DNA from: G963677085 sp963677085
GTDB lineage: Bacteria; Planctomycetota; Planctomycetia; Pirellulales; Thermoguttaceae
DNA length: 64,000 bases
Assembly: GCA_963677085.2 (NCBI GenBank)
Contig: CAXXFH010000003.1
Coordinates: 310,001 to 374,000 of the forward strand
Reading direction: 5' to 3'
Part shown: positions 34,144-43,454 of the stretch, piece by piece
Layout of the letters: each line of letters opens with the position of its first letter
How positions within the stretch are numbered: the stretch's first letter is position 1
The notes under the pieces: generated by a model
The model's input: the letters and a program-made list of their open reading frames with translations, nothing else
Told to the model about the DNA's origin: nothing
The model's database searches: none
Made by a program: the position numbers and the translations under genes

Positions 34144-36108
34144 TCAACTGCCGGACGTCGTCTTGGGATCTGCTTGGGAACTCTTCGCCTCGGCGGTGGC
34201 TACCTCCGATTGATTCGGTGGAAACACTCGGTTGAGCGCCTCATGAACAGTCGGCAGAGAAGCAAACTTGCGACTCGGCCGGCCCTCGCCTTCGAGGTAC
34301 TCGATCAATGCCATGGTGGCCAGTGAGGTGTTCCAGAAATCGTGCCGTGCGGTCACCGCGTAAGGCTGGTCGTCGCCGGTGGCCCAACGAGCGGAATCGG
34401 CCATACCCAACGGGCCATCCAAACCGTGTTTCAATAGAAATCGAAAGGCATCTTCCGCCCGATCGACACGAGTTAGAAGTGCGAACGCCACGCTCCACGG
34501 CATAAACAGGTCGGACTGGCCGAAGTCTTCGTATAGACTGAATTGCTGATAGTTCGACAACGTTCCGTCGTCGCCCGCATCAGGTTGTACCAACCACGGA
34601 CGCCCATTTTCCTTGAGCCGGTGCATCACCTGCTGCTCGTAGGCAACGAAGTTCGCCCACGGGTTGGTCGCCATCGCTTTGTCGGGGAACGTGTCGGGGC
34701 CGCGTTCGCGTACGTCGACGAACAGGTTCAACAGCGCCTGGGCAAACGGTGCCCGATACTCCCGCATCGAGTGTACCGCCGGGATGATCTCCACGTCGGC
34801 CAGTTTCTCTCGCACGCGGTTCACATCGGTATTCCAATGCGTGGCAATGTCCACATGGTAACGCTTGGTGAGATGAGCCGCTAAGGATATTACCTTGTTC
34901 TCGTTAGTGTAACCGTCGTACGTCAGTTTCACAAACCCTTCGCGACTAAGTGGCGACTCGTAGCGATACGCCATTTTCCAGCCTGAAGGGCCGGCAAAAG
35001 CGTCGAATTGAAACCGGTTCTGCACGCGGTCGATTTCTGCGCACAACTTGGCGGGCTTCCCAGGCGAGGACTTGTATTTGTGCAACGCAAAGGAGAGAAA
35101 TGCCGTATCGACGGACGATTCCTCGGGCAAGAGCGAAGGCTGCAACGTCACCCAATCGACGTTTCGTGGCGGCAGATAGCGGGCATTATCGAGGAGGTGG
35201 TTCAACGTGTGAAGCAATTGGTCGACATATTCGTCGGCCTCGTCGCTGCGTACCCAACCCCGACGTACTGCCGTGGGTAGCATCCAAAGCACGGCGGCCG
35301 TCGTGTTGAGCCCCGCATCCGCCACCTGGTAGGAATTATTCGGAATCATCCCGTGTTCGCGGCTCCGGGCCGACCACATCGCATCCCAACCGCGTCTCGC
35401 AAGTCGCTCGACGAGGACTTCCACGGGCGTTTGATCAACCGGAAGCGGACCGCCAGGTTCGACCAGCGCTACGTCGTCGAGATACACGCTTCCTTCGGCC
35501 GGCATGTCTTCGGCCGCGAGAATGAATCCCAGCGACGCGACGCGTTCAAAATCCGGCTGCCCGATCTGCCGCCACGACGGCTTGTCCTTGGCGAGGAGAA
35601 CCTCGACGTGCTGCCATGTGGTTTCGCAACCGAGCGTGAACCACCAGAAGGCCCGATGATCGTCGCTGTCGCGGTGGTCCTTTACCTCGATCGCCACCCG
35701 AAGTGGCGCGCCAGTCTGATTGCGCATCGCAAACTGAAGCGATTCGAATCGGGCGAGATTGCGGGTCTGCCGGTAGCAGGGGCTGTCCGTGAAACCCGAG
35801 GCGAACATCTGGAATACCCGCGACTCACCTTGCGGTATTCGCCCCAAGTCAATCTTCGCCGCCTTTTTTCCGTGACAGACGATCTCTGATTGGATGGTTA
35901 CGGCGTGCGACGTACCGTCGCCGAACGGTCCACCCCATGTGTTAATCGGTTCGCTTCGTTCGCCGTCGAACAGCGAAATCCGGGCCATATCGGCCACCTG
36001 TGCCGTCGCGGCCACTTGGCAGATCAATACCACGACCCCGACGATGAAGAGGTAAACGACTGGGCAGAAAACGTGCCGGCCCATCCCATGAGCGTAGATT
36101 CCATTCAC
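34144..36108 (-). CDS. Exported glucoamylase-like (six-hairpin) protein with N-terminal carbohydrate-binding-like domain
   Basis: About 654 residues from the GTG at 36108, chosen for AGGAAA upstream and the signal sequence that follows (VFCPVVYLFIVGVVVLICQV); the ATG at 36084 is an alternative. Residues about 35-200 look like a galactose-binding-type jelly roll (SRVFQMFASGF, GSVYLDDVALVEPGG). The remainder is a helical barrel (WDAMWSARSREHGMIPNNSY, ESSVDTAFLSFALHKY, QFSLYEDFGQSDLFMPWSVA) resembling the glycoamylase domain of cyclic glucan synthases. Substrate unknown. It may act on the glucan made at 23081, but it is on the other strand, so that link is speculative. Confidence 0.55.
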   Translation of the reverse strand: MNGIYAHGMGRHVFCPVVYLFIVGVVVLICQVAATAQVADMARISLFDGERSEPINTWGGPFGDGTSHAVTIQSEIVCHGKKAAKIDLGRIPQGESRVFQMFASGFTDSPCYRQTRNLARFESLQFAMRNQTGAPLRVAIEVKDHRDSDDHRAFWWFTLGCETTWQHVEVLLAKDKPSWRQIGQPDFERVASLGFILAAEDMPAEGSVYLDDVALVEPGGPLPVDQTPVEVLVERLARRGWDAMWSARSREHGMIPNNSYQVADAGLNTTAAVLWMLPTAVRRGWVRSDEADEYVDQLLHTLNHLLDNARYLPPRNVDWVTLQPSLLPEESSVDTAFLSFALHKYKSSPGKPAKLCAEIDRVQNRFQFDAFAGPSGWKMAYRYESPLSREGFVKLTYDGYTNENKVISLAAHLTKRYHVDIATHWNTDVNRVREKLADVEIIPAVHSMREYRAPFAQALLNLFVDVRERGPDTFPDKAMATNPWANFVAYEQQVMHRLKENGRPWLVQPDAGDDGTLSNYQQFSLYEDFGQSDLFMPWSVAFALLTRVDRAEDAFRFLLKHGLDGPLGMADSARWATGDDQPYAVTARHDFWNTSLATMALIEYLEGEGRPSRKFASLPTVHEALNRVFPPNQSEVATAEAKSSQADPKTTSGS

Positions 36109-36639
36109 GCGACGTTTCCTATTTGAACGTTCCCGAAAACTCGGCGTGATTCCTTGTATCGCCGTATCACAAACTCGCAACAGTTTGTTGTCTGAATAAA
36201 ACCTCCAGCGACTAACGGAAGCGGGGTCTTGCCTGGATGCGGTAGTGGAGTGCCAGTCTAGTTGTCGCCCTGTGCCGTCTGACGTTGCACCGAAGACGGC
36301 ATCGTTCCTTGCTGCTTTCACATGGGTATGACGCATCTCGGATGCATGCAAAGGACTAAGGAGACCCCGTGGATGTCCACAATCATAGAGTGTAATCCAC
36401 GAATCCTGCAATGCCAATCGCGGGTGGATGCAGGTAACCGCTTGCCAATCTTTGCTAGCAGGCGAAGCAGAAAAGGGGCCATTCGCCTGGCGCAGCAAGG
36501 CGTTGACAATTCAGGTAAGAGAGGCAGCAAAGGAATGACGATCAGCTAACACTTGCGCAAGTGGACGCGGCCATAGCATCTAATTGCGGTACGAATTGCG
36601 TGGCATACGTGGCTAACCAGAGTGGGGACTACTATTTGG
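36109..36639. other. Intergenic region
   Basis: No recognisable gene, repeat or terminator. The part nearest 36108 should hold the promoter of the glucoamylase-like gene, but no clear -35/-10 pair was found. Confidence 0.35.
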
Positions 36640-37214
36640 TTCGTGCGCTGCCGATATTGAACGTTAACCACGGGACGATAGGGCGAGCCGAAGAATAACT
36701 CTACGGTTTCACCCTCTCTCAACTCGATCGCCTCATACTTCGTCGTCGCAGCGGCTGGACAATGGTACCGCGAATCGATTCTATCGCAAAGTTCTTGCCA
36801 GATGGTGCGTCGAGGGTGATGAAGGCGCCTGCTTTTGGTTTCGTGCTAGATCTTTTCGAGACGAAGCCGGTTCGGTCGAGCGAATAGTTTTTCAGCTTCC
36901 AAGAGCCAACCGGTACGGGCGCCTTTCTCGATTCGTCGCTTCGGATCTTGACCACACCCTGGTCGCCGTAAAGGATGGCGCGGAAATCGTTGGTTGGATT
37001 TGTCACGTGGCCGAGCACGACGTTCGACGGCTCAAACGTCAGCTTGTCGCCCACCGATGATACGTTCAGTTCGAAAAAACGTCGGCCGACGTAGATCAGT
37101 TTGCCTACGTGGTGGAGATCGTCGGCAGTTGTCACATCATATGGGTGCCGCCCCGACACGACTTTGGCGATAGGATCGACGTAAAGGTGATCGCCTAATG
37201 AAGCCTGCATCGCC
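36640..37214 (-). pseudogene. 5'-truncated and frameshifted gene of unknown function
   Basis: Minus-strand reading gives a coherent protein from about 37214 (HLYVDPIAKVVSGRHPYDV) through RAILYGDQGVVKIRSDESRK and VPVGSWKLKNYSLDRTGF to about 36760. There the frame shifts: the original frame becomes arginine-rich and stops at 36719. A neighbouring frame continues sensibly as TKYEAIELREGETVELFFGS then PYRPVVNVQY. The 5' end runs into a structured repeat (37215-37273), so the start and any signal peptide are lost. I do not recognise the family; the VPVGSWKL and EGETVELFFGSPYRP blocks look like conserved strands. Confidence 0.55.
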
Positions 37215-37273
37215 AATGAGCGGAAGGCGACCAACGGGAACCTGGGTTTTCAGGCGTTCGGCTTTCCGAAGCG
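37215..37273. repeat. Structured palindromic element, copy B
   Basis: Matches 20141-20200 base for base over most of its length (AATGAGCGGAAGGCGACCAA versus AATGAACGGAGGGCGACCAT, then CGGGA, CCTGG and AGGCGTT). The hairpin is kept although its bases differ: CGTTCGG pairs with CCGAAGCG, in place of CGTTTGG and CCAAACG in copy A. It abuts the broken 5' end of the gene at 36640. Confidence 0.6.
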
Positions 37274-37392
37274 ATCAATATTAATGCCGGTATCCAAAAA
37301 ATGGCTGTTTTCACGTTGGCCAAGGAACAGAAGCAAGGCGTTTCCAACATGTCGATGCTGATTCCCCCAACGATGTTCATTGCCGAGATCCA

Positions 37393-37854
37393 CTACCGCC
37401 CAAGTCGTTCGATGAATGGTTGGCCGCCGTCGAACGTGAGTTCGATCCGAAGATCTTCGACCGCCTCTGTGATGTCGACTTCTATGTTCGACGTTCTGAA
37501 GTCGGCGTACTTCTTTGGGACATACCACTTATTTGTAGACGTGTCGATCTGCTCGCAAGCAATAACTTGCACTCGGTGGCGACCCAACATGGCGCCGTCC
37601 TGGTCGTCGTAGCAAGTCAACGTGAAATGTCCATCAGCGTCGATCCGCGCGGTCGACGGGCGTCCTGTCTCTGGGACAAACCAAATCGTCCCGAAAGTTA
37701 GTGGGTTGCCATCGATCAAGACGCTGCCCGACACCTGCACACACGGCGGTCGTCGCTCGCCACAACCCACCGTCGAAATGAATACGACTGCGATCACAAC
37801 GGAACACGCAATCAACCGGCAATCGTACTTTCCCAACCGAAAAAGACAACACAT
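37393..37854 (-). CDS. Transthyretin-like lipoprotein
   Basis: 153 residues. A hydrophobic segment ends in a lipobox (STVGC), and the mature domain runs VQVSGSVLIDGNPLTFGTIW to LTFDGGQPFIERLGR. This is the same class as the lipoproteins at 7044 and 16836, with moderate sequence divergence. It follows the frameshifted DUF1559 gene on the same strand after 160 bases, so the DUF1559/lipoprotein pair is conserved here too. No ribosome binding site stands out, and the start may lie a few codons further in. Confidence 0.8.
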   Translation of the reverse strand: MCCLFRLGKYDCRLIACSVVIAVVFISTVGCGERRPPCVQVSGSVLIDGNPLTFGTIWFVPETGRPSTARIDADGHFTLTCYDDQDGAMLGRHRVQVIACEQIDTSTNKWYVPKKYADFRTSNIEVDITEAVEDLRIELTFDGGQPFIERLGR

Positions 37855-38015
37855 ATCTTGTCAATCAGTCTGCAGGATTGAGATATGTCCCTGAATGTCA
37901 GTGATCAACAACAGCAGCTTCCTTCCCCCGGCACAATGGCTCCATCCGGATGCGGCACTACCGCCCCGCGGTTATGGGAATGTAGAAGAAAAGGTTGCCT
38001 TAGTGCGTTCACCCG

Positions 38016-39001
38016 TTAGAACTCCAGACCTTCCGGCCGGTCTCTTCCGAAGCGGGTCGACAGCGCTTGATAACTTCGCAAGTCGACATTCTCCGACAGG
38101 AAGCTGACATGGCCGTCGCCAAAGGCAAAATGCGCTCCTCCGGGATGCTTGCTGCCAAAAGCTCCATTCAGACGACGCCCGTACATATCAAGGCAGCTTC
38201 CCTCGCCAGGCAGCGTGTTAAGAGCGTTTTCTGTCGTTCGCGGATTGCTATGGCGGTAGGCCAAGCTCCAAACAAGCGGTGAGTTCAAGCTGTCGGATTC
38301 CTGTACCTCGCCTACGAAGATCGTATTGCTCAGCCCATCGCGAAAGTCCGCCGAATCAAGCCGCCGAATATACAAAAACGCACCGTCATTGCCCCATTTG
38401 ACGTCCTTGTACGAGGTGTTGTAGCTGGGCCCCTTCGTACCAGCACACAAGGCGTAGTCACCGGTGGCGGCACAACGACCATTAAAGGTATGCGACATGC
38501 CACAAACGGTGCCGTCGGCGCTTACCAGTGCGCAAACGTCCGACCCGCTGGTCGGACATACGAACACCGAGGGCCGCGACGCCAAGGATCTTCGTATTCG
38601 GAAATCCACGAGGTATTGCCGCCGGATACCGTCAGCCATGGCCCGTTCTTGAAGTCATTCTTGTTGAATTGATCGAAAAGAGGCTTTTCTTCCAGGTAGG
38701 GAAGGATTAGAACAAACGCGCTCACACCTACCCGATCGGCAGTCGACACGAGTTGGCATGGGGTTTCCGTCGTCGATGCATCACAACCCAGACGTCCCGG
38801 TGGAAACGCTTGTTGTGCCGTGGCGAAACTCTGCATCGCCAAGACGATCTGTTTCAGATTATTGCTGCATTGCATTCGCCGGGCAGCCTCCCGGGCACTC
38901 TGCACGGCTGGCAACAACAACGCAATAAGAATTCCGATGATGGCGATCACCACCAAAAGCTCTACCAGGGTAAATGCTCGTCTGCCGGTAGTCATCTTCA
39001 T
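38016..39001 (-). pseudogene. DUF1559 pseudopilin-like gene with a frameshift
   Basis: The 5' part from the ATG at 39001 gives MKMTTGRRAFTLVELLVVIA then LPAVQSAREAARRMQCSNN and continues to ISEYEDPW near 38580. There a neighbouring frame takes over (LASRPSVFVCPTSGSD) and runs to the natural end at 38016, with HPGGAHFAFGDG as the H-X9-DG motif and a final RPEGLEF. The two halves join without loss, so one base was gained or lost near 38570-38600. It lies directly downstream of the AraC-family regulator on the same strand. It could be a real pseudogene or a sequencing error. Confidence 0.85.
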
Positions 39002-39022
39002 CCTCGCGGTTCGGAATGGACG

Positions 39023-40201
39023 CTATCGCAACGACTTTTGCTTTCTGTACTCGCCTGGTGTCACTCCCGTTGCGGTACCGAACACCCGGGTCATGTAAGC
39101 CACATCGAGGATTCCCACCTCCCGGGCAACCCGTTTGATCGGCAAGTCCGTATTGGCCAGCAAATGCTTCATCCGTTCAACTTGTAAGTAGCGAATTTCC
39201 TGGTGAATTGTTCGACCGATGGTTTCCCGCATCCGGACATCGAGCAAGGAGCGTGATACTCGCACATGGCGTGCCACGTCGGTGGGATTGATTTTTCGAC
39301 ACGAATTGCGCCGAATGAACTTCAACGCTTCGTTCACTTCCCGAACATTACAAGCGAATACCTGGGTTGATTCGCGAGCCACAACGCCGCTCGGCGCCAA
39401 TAGCGTCGATTGACGACGACGGCCCGTGCCGCCGACCAATTGATCGAGAAGTTTCGCGGCATGATAACCAATCTGACGCTGGTCGACGTTCACGCTACTG
39501 AGCGAAGGCTGAGCCAACTGGCTGATCACCTCGTCGTTACCCATGCCAACCACGGCCACCTCGTCGGGCACCGCGATGCCAAGCTGGCGACAGACAGCCA
39601 GCAAATGAATGCCTAGGATATCGTGACCAACAAAAATACCGATCGGCTTCGGAACTTCGGGCAACCAACGAAACATATGTTCCTTAGCTGCCGGCCACGG
39701 GTCGATGCCGCTTCCTAACGGCACACTCAAGGTGCAACAATCCCAACTGGTGACGCCGATGAGCCGCTCGAAGGCGTCGGCCTTTTCGTCCATCCGATGA
39801 TCTTCACCACGAGCGCGACAGATCAACCCAAAGGAAGTAAAACCTCGACTGGCCAGATGATCGAACGCCTCCTTGGCTACGCCATTGGGGTCTACGCCAA
39901 CATACGGAAAACGAATGTTGCCACCTTCGCCGCACAAGTCGACGACCGGTACGTCCATGTCGCGAATCGCGGCGGCCATCTCTGGATTGCGGACTTGTGC
40001 CAATACGCCGTCAACTCGGCAGCGAGTGAGCCATTCGACCGGTTCGTAGCCCTTGGCGTGCGGTTCGAAACGGATCGACCAGTTGCCCACCTCGTGCATA
40101 TAGCGAGACACGCCGCGAAGCAACCCACGGCCACACCCGTGCGAGGTCTCGATCAGCAAAGCAATTTCACGCATCTCGCCAATCGCCGAACGAATCATCA
40201 T
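39023..40201 (-). CDS. XylR-type AraC-family transcriptional regulator
   Basis: 392 residues from the ATG at 40201, preceded by GAGGAGGTAG. Residues about 10-275 are a periplasmic-binding-like ligand domain (IALLIETSHGCGRGLLRGVS, VDGVLAQVRN, FVGHDILGIHLLAVCRQLGI, VAVVGMGNDEVISQ). Residues about 290-390 are the AraC DNA-binding domain (ARHVRVSRSLLDVRMRETIG, LPIKRVAREVGILDVAYMTR). This is the architecture of E. coli XylR, which binds a sugar and activates from direct repeats. Four ordered half-sites lie upstream at 40335-40477, between this gene and a divergent PEP-CTERM gene. The ligand is unknown. Confidence 0.9.
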   Translation of the reverse strand: MMIRSAIGEMREIALLIETSHGCGRGLLRGVSRYMHEVGNWSIRFEPHAKGYEPVEWLTRCRVDGVLAQVRNPEMAAAIRDMDVPVVDLCGEGGNIRFPYVGVDPNGVAKEAFDHLASRGFTSFGLICRARGEDHRMDEKADAFERLIGVTSWDCCTLSVPLGSGIDPWPAAKEHMFRWLPEVPKPIGIFVGHDILGIHLLAVCRQLGIAVPDEVAVVGMGNDEVISQLAQPSLSSVNVDQRQIGYHAAKLLDQLVGGTGRRRQSTLLAPSGVVARESTQVFACNVREVNEALKFIRRNSCRKINPTDVARHVRVSRSLLDVRMRETIGRTIHQEIRYLQVERMKHLLANTDLPIKRVAREVGILDVAYMTRVFGTATGVTPGEYRKQKSLR

Positions 40202-40334
40202 GGAACTACCTCCTCGGGACGTTCGCCCCTTAGACACCGCCGCCGGCCGAATGTCACCAGGCCGAACAATGCAACGGTTACCCTTTCCAATCTAATCGGG
40301 TTCTCGCCTCGCATGTACGACCGTCTACGTCCCA

Positions 40335-40477
40335 GTGGGATATTTTACAATGAATTGGTGAGATATTGCAAAACACAACGATTGCAGATACGCGCGACCT
40401 AGAGGTAGGCTGAGTTCACCGCGACTATCCACGGCTTTGTGGGATATTGTCCAACAACTTGGTGAGATGTTGCATAA
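40335..40477 (+). promoter_or_regulatory. Four direct-repeat half-sites, probable XylR-type operator
   Basis: GTGGGATATTTTACAA (40335-40350), GTGAGATATTGCAAAA (40358-40373), GTGGGATATTGTCCAA (40439-40454) and GTGAGATGTTGCATAA (40462-40477) share the pattern GTGRGATRTT. Within each pair the half-sites are 23 bp apart, and the two pairs are 104 bp apart, close to ten helical turns. AraC-family dimers bind such direct repeats, so these are probably sites of the neighbouring regulator. Confidence 0.7.
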
Positions 40478-40622
40478 CTTGGAAATTGCGGTATATCGAT
40501 GGCCCAAGTAACTTGCTTCTTATCAACAGTTTGCAGCCCAAAACATCCCCCAACACGGCGCAACTACGTACTGTTCTTCAGTTTTCGACAGGTTTCTTTT
40601 CCAAGCATGAGGGAGGGTCCGA

Positions 40623-41477
40623 ATGAAAGGTACCATTGCACTACTCGCTGTTACGATCGTTGCCACCTGGGGCACGTGCGGTGTCAATGCTCGCGCAGAA
40701 CTGGTTGCCAGCGACAACTTCGACAGCTATGCCGTGGGCGAACTGAACGGCCAAAATGAGGGAATTGGCTGGAACGGTGCCTGGGTAGCGGACACGGCAA
40801 CGTCGGAGGTTATTACGCCGTCTACGCCGGTACACAGCGCCAATACCGTCCAGTTCAATGGCACGAGTCCTGACAATAATACCCCGCTTTACCGTCAACT
40901 GGCCACCACACAATCTGGCGACATCTATGTAAGCTACGTATTTCGCTACGACGAGGGCCTCGACGGCAACGACTTCGTCACTCTTTGGCTCGACGACGTT
41001 GGCAACGAATCGAGCCATCTACATACCGAGGGCTCAGCGTTTCTCGGTGTCACTGGTGGTAATGGTTTCTTCGTTCGTCTTTCCGAATCAAATGACGGTT
41101 CCGCCCGATCGCAACAAGAAACTGGCTTTGGTCCCCTTCAAGGTCAGGCCTATACGGTCGTTGGAAGACTCTTCAAGGATGGCAGCACTGACTACAACAA
41201 ATTCACCATGTGGATTGATCCGACATTGGATGACGTCGCAAATAACGTCGGCGGCGTTACCGTCACCCGAAGCGGCATCGGGCTTTCCGGCATTTCCCAC
41301 GTCGGCATTCGGACTGGAGCGAGCACCGAATCGACCGGTCAGTATCTGGTCGATAGCCTGCAGATCGGTACACAGCCACTCGACGTCGTCCCCGAGCCAA
41401 GCAACCTCGCACTGCTCATCAGCCTAATGCTCGTTGGCAGCGCCATTTTGTCGAGGTGTCGCAAACAACCGAAGTGA
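40623..41477 (+). CDS. PEP-CTERM exported protein
   Basis: 284 residues with GAGGGAGGG just upstream of the ATG. The signal peptide ends near ARA-EL. The body (SDNFDSYAVGELNGQNEGIG, WNGAW, then about 200 residues of beta-strand pattern) resembles LamG/jelly-roll PEP-CTERM proteins and is similar in outline to the one at 1576. It ends VVPEPSNLALLISLMLVGSA then ILSRCRKQPK, a PEP-CTERM sorting signal. It is divergent from the XylR-type regulator and lies beyond its four half-sites, so it is the most likely target gene. Confidence 0.85.
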   Translation: MKGTIALLAVTIVATWGTCGVNARAELVASDNFDSYAVGELNGQNEGIGWNGAWVADTATSEVITPSTPVHSANTVQFNGTSPDNNTPLYRQLATTQSGDIYVSYVFRYDEGLDGNDFVTLWLDDVGNESSHLHTEGSAFLGVTGGNGFFVRLSESNDGSARSQQETGFGPLQGQAYTVVGRLFKDGSTDYNKFTMWIDPTLDDVANNVGGVTVTRSGIGLSGISHVGIRTGASTESTGQYLVDSLQIGTQPLDVVPEPSNLALLISLMLVGSAILSRCRKQPK

Positions 41478-41793
41478 TATGCACCACGATTATCATTGAA
41501 CGCAACGTCTTTTGACGAAGCCGGAAATGCAGCCGTACGTTCCCACAAAAGGCACTATTGGCCGACGGTCCGGCAAACGTCATCTTCCCAACGAGCGGTA
41601 GCCAGCAGCCTCGAGCTGTACAGCTACCGGCGTTGGCTGGATGTGTCGCTGCTCGTCCAGGTCGTTTGAAATATCGTTCCGTTGGTTGCAGCGATGTCCC
41701 ACCTCCACCGCACATACACATCCAGCCACGAGTCATACCACCGTTGCCATTCTGCCCGGTTCCTTCGGAATTGCGCATTACATAGGAGATCCG
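41478..41793. other. Intergenic region upstream of the lyase cluster
   Basis: No convincing gene. AGGAG at 41784-41788 is the ribosome binding site for the first lyase. The lyases could be transcribed from the PEP-CTERM promoter or from one within this gap; no clear promoter was recognised. Confidence 0.35.
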
Positions 41794-43443
41794 ATGATCC
41801 GTATACCGTTGAGTACCCTAGCACTTGCTTTGCTACTGTCCGTGGCGTCGTCGATCTCGGCAGCGGAAAAGAAGAACCAACCGATCGAAAAGAAGACTGT
41901 CAACGCCCCGTCGGTGATGGCCTTGCTGAAGAACCGGGTGTCGACGAACGCCCCATTCGGCAGTGGTTTTGGGTAGGGTCAACGTGCTAGTGGAAAAGCG
42001 TTGGGTGGCATACAAAACCGGCTCCGTTACTGCCTGAAAATGGACCGAGCCTGGACCGTGATGCTTTCCAGGCAGGGCATCATCAGCAAAGAGCAGGCCG
42101 CGAAGATCCTCACGGCATTGAAAGACGCGGAGGACATTGGCAGCGGATTCGGTGGGGAAACACTCGCTACCGCATTGCTAGACGGCGACGAAGACCTCGC
42201 CAGTTTGACCATCCTCGGGCGCACACTGCAAGAGCCAATGTCACGCCTGCAGTGCCGAGACCTGCTGCTGAATATCATCGACGAAATGGCTTTGGCCCTG
42301 GAAACGACCTTGGATACGGCCGAACGGCATCGAGACGTCGTCATGTCTGGCGACACGCACATGGCGCATGGGCAGGCATCGACCTACGCCGCGTATCTGG
42401 TTGCTATCCACGACAGCTTTGCACGCGGCACCGAGCAACTGGAACTGGCCTACAAACATACAAATCTCAACAGTGGCGGCTGCGGCTCGGTGGCGGGAAC
42501 GGGATTGCCGGTAGACCGCAATCTCATTACGACGTTTCTCGGTCTCGATGGTCTCGTCGAGCCGTGCTACGACTGCGAACCGAGCCAGGATTACGCCCTG
42601 ACCTCGTTGTTCGCCCTGACAAATATCATGACCACAATGAGCCGCTTCGCCCTCGACCACGAGATCTGGGGATCCGACAATGTGGGCATTATCAGCGTGA
42701 AGTCAACGTGGATGGGGACCAGTTCGTACATGCCACAGAAGGCCCATCCTGGTACGGCGTTTGAGCGACTTCGCATTCCCGCCAACAAGGCAATCGGCGG
42801 CATGTTCACCGGTCTGTTGGCGATGAAGGACGAACCCTACCAGGATGTATTGCCGATTTACGGTTCGTATCAGGCACTGTTCGGCGCGGGCTACAACAGC
42901 GTCCAGGCAATGCACACCTACACGCTGTTGCTTCCGGATATCATTCCGAAGAAAGATGTGATGCTCAAGAAAGCGAGCGAGGGGTTTTGTGGAGCCACCG
43001 ATTTGGCATTGGCGCTCATTCGGCAGAAGGGCTACGGCCCTCGACGGGCACATCGTATTACGGGCACCATGATTCGTTTGGCACGCGAACGCGGGATGAA
43101 TGCGATTCAGGTGACTGGTGACTTGCTGGACGAGGCGGCTGAATCACTTGGAGAACCACACCCCGGTTTGTCCACTCAAGAGATTCTTGATGCGCTCGAT
43201 CCGGTCAAAAGCGTGATGCAGCGTCACACGAACACGGGCGACCCGAACCCGAATGAGGTAATACGAATGATCGACGCCCGCCGCAAACAACTTGCAGAAC
43301 TTCGCTCACGCCAAACCGCCCGCCGCGAAAACATCCAACAAGCTACCGACAAGCTCAACGCCGAGATCGTTGACATTTGTGGCGGTGAGGCGAAGGGACC
43401 ACTAACCGATAAACGCAGCGATTCCCAAGAACAAAGCCACTGA
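41794..43443 (+). pseudogene. Exported fumarase/aspartase-superfamily lyase 1, interrupted by an in-frame TAG
   Basis: The frame starts at the ATG at 41794 with a good ribosome binding site and a signal peptide (MIRIPLSTLALALLLSVASS). It reaches TAG at 41974-41976 and then continues in the same frame without further stops to 43443. After the stop, RLRYCLKMDRAWTVM aligns with RYRYARFMDQAWTVM of the intact paralogue at 46672. Superfamily motifs are present: DTHMAHGQAS for the THxxxQP region, SGGCGSVAGTGLPVDR, and TSSYMPQKAHPGTAFERLR for the flexible loop normally written GSSxMPxKxN. Translation could restart at the TTG at 42001, but the product would lack its signal peptide. Reaction unknown; elimination of fumarate or a related acid from a substituted amine is typical of the superfamily. 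Confidence 0.8.
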
Positions 43444-43454
43444 GGAGAAACAAC

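Noticed and set aside
41974..41976. Selenocysteine or pyrrolysine-type recoding at the TAG in lyase 1
   Set aside because: No matching residue need at this position in the paralogue, no visible insertion element or pyl genes, and a TAA lesion elsewhere argues for ordinary mutations.
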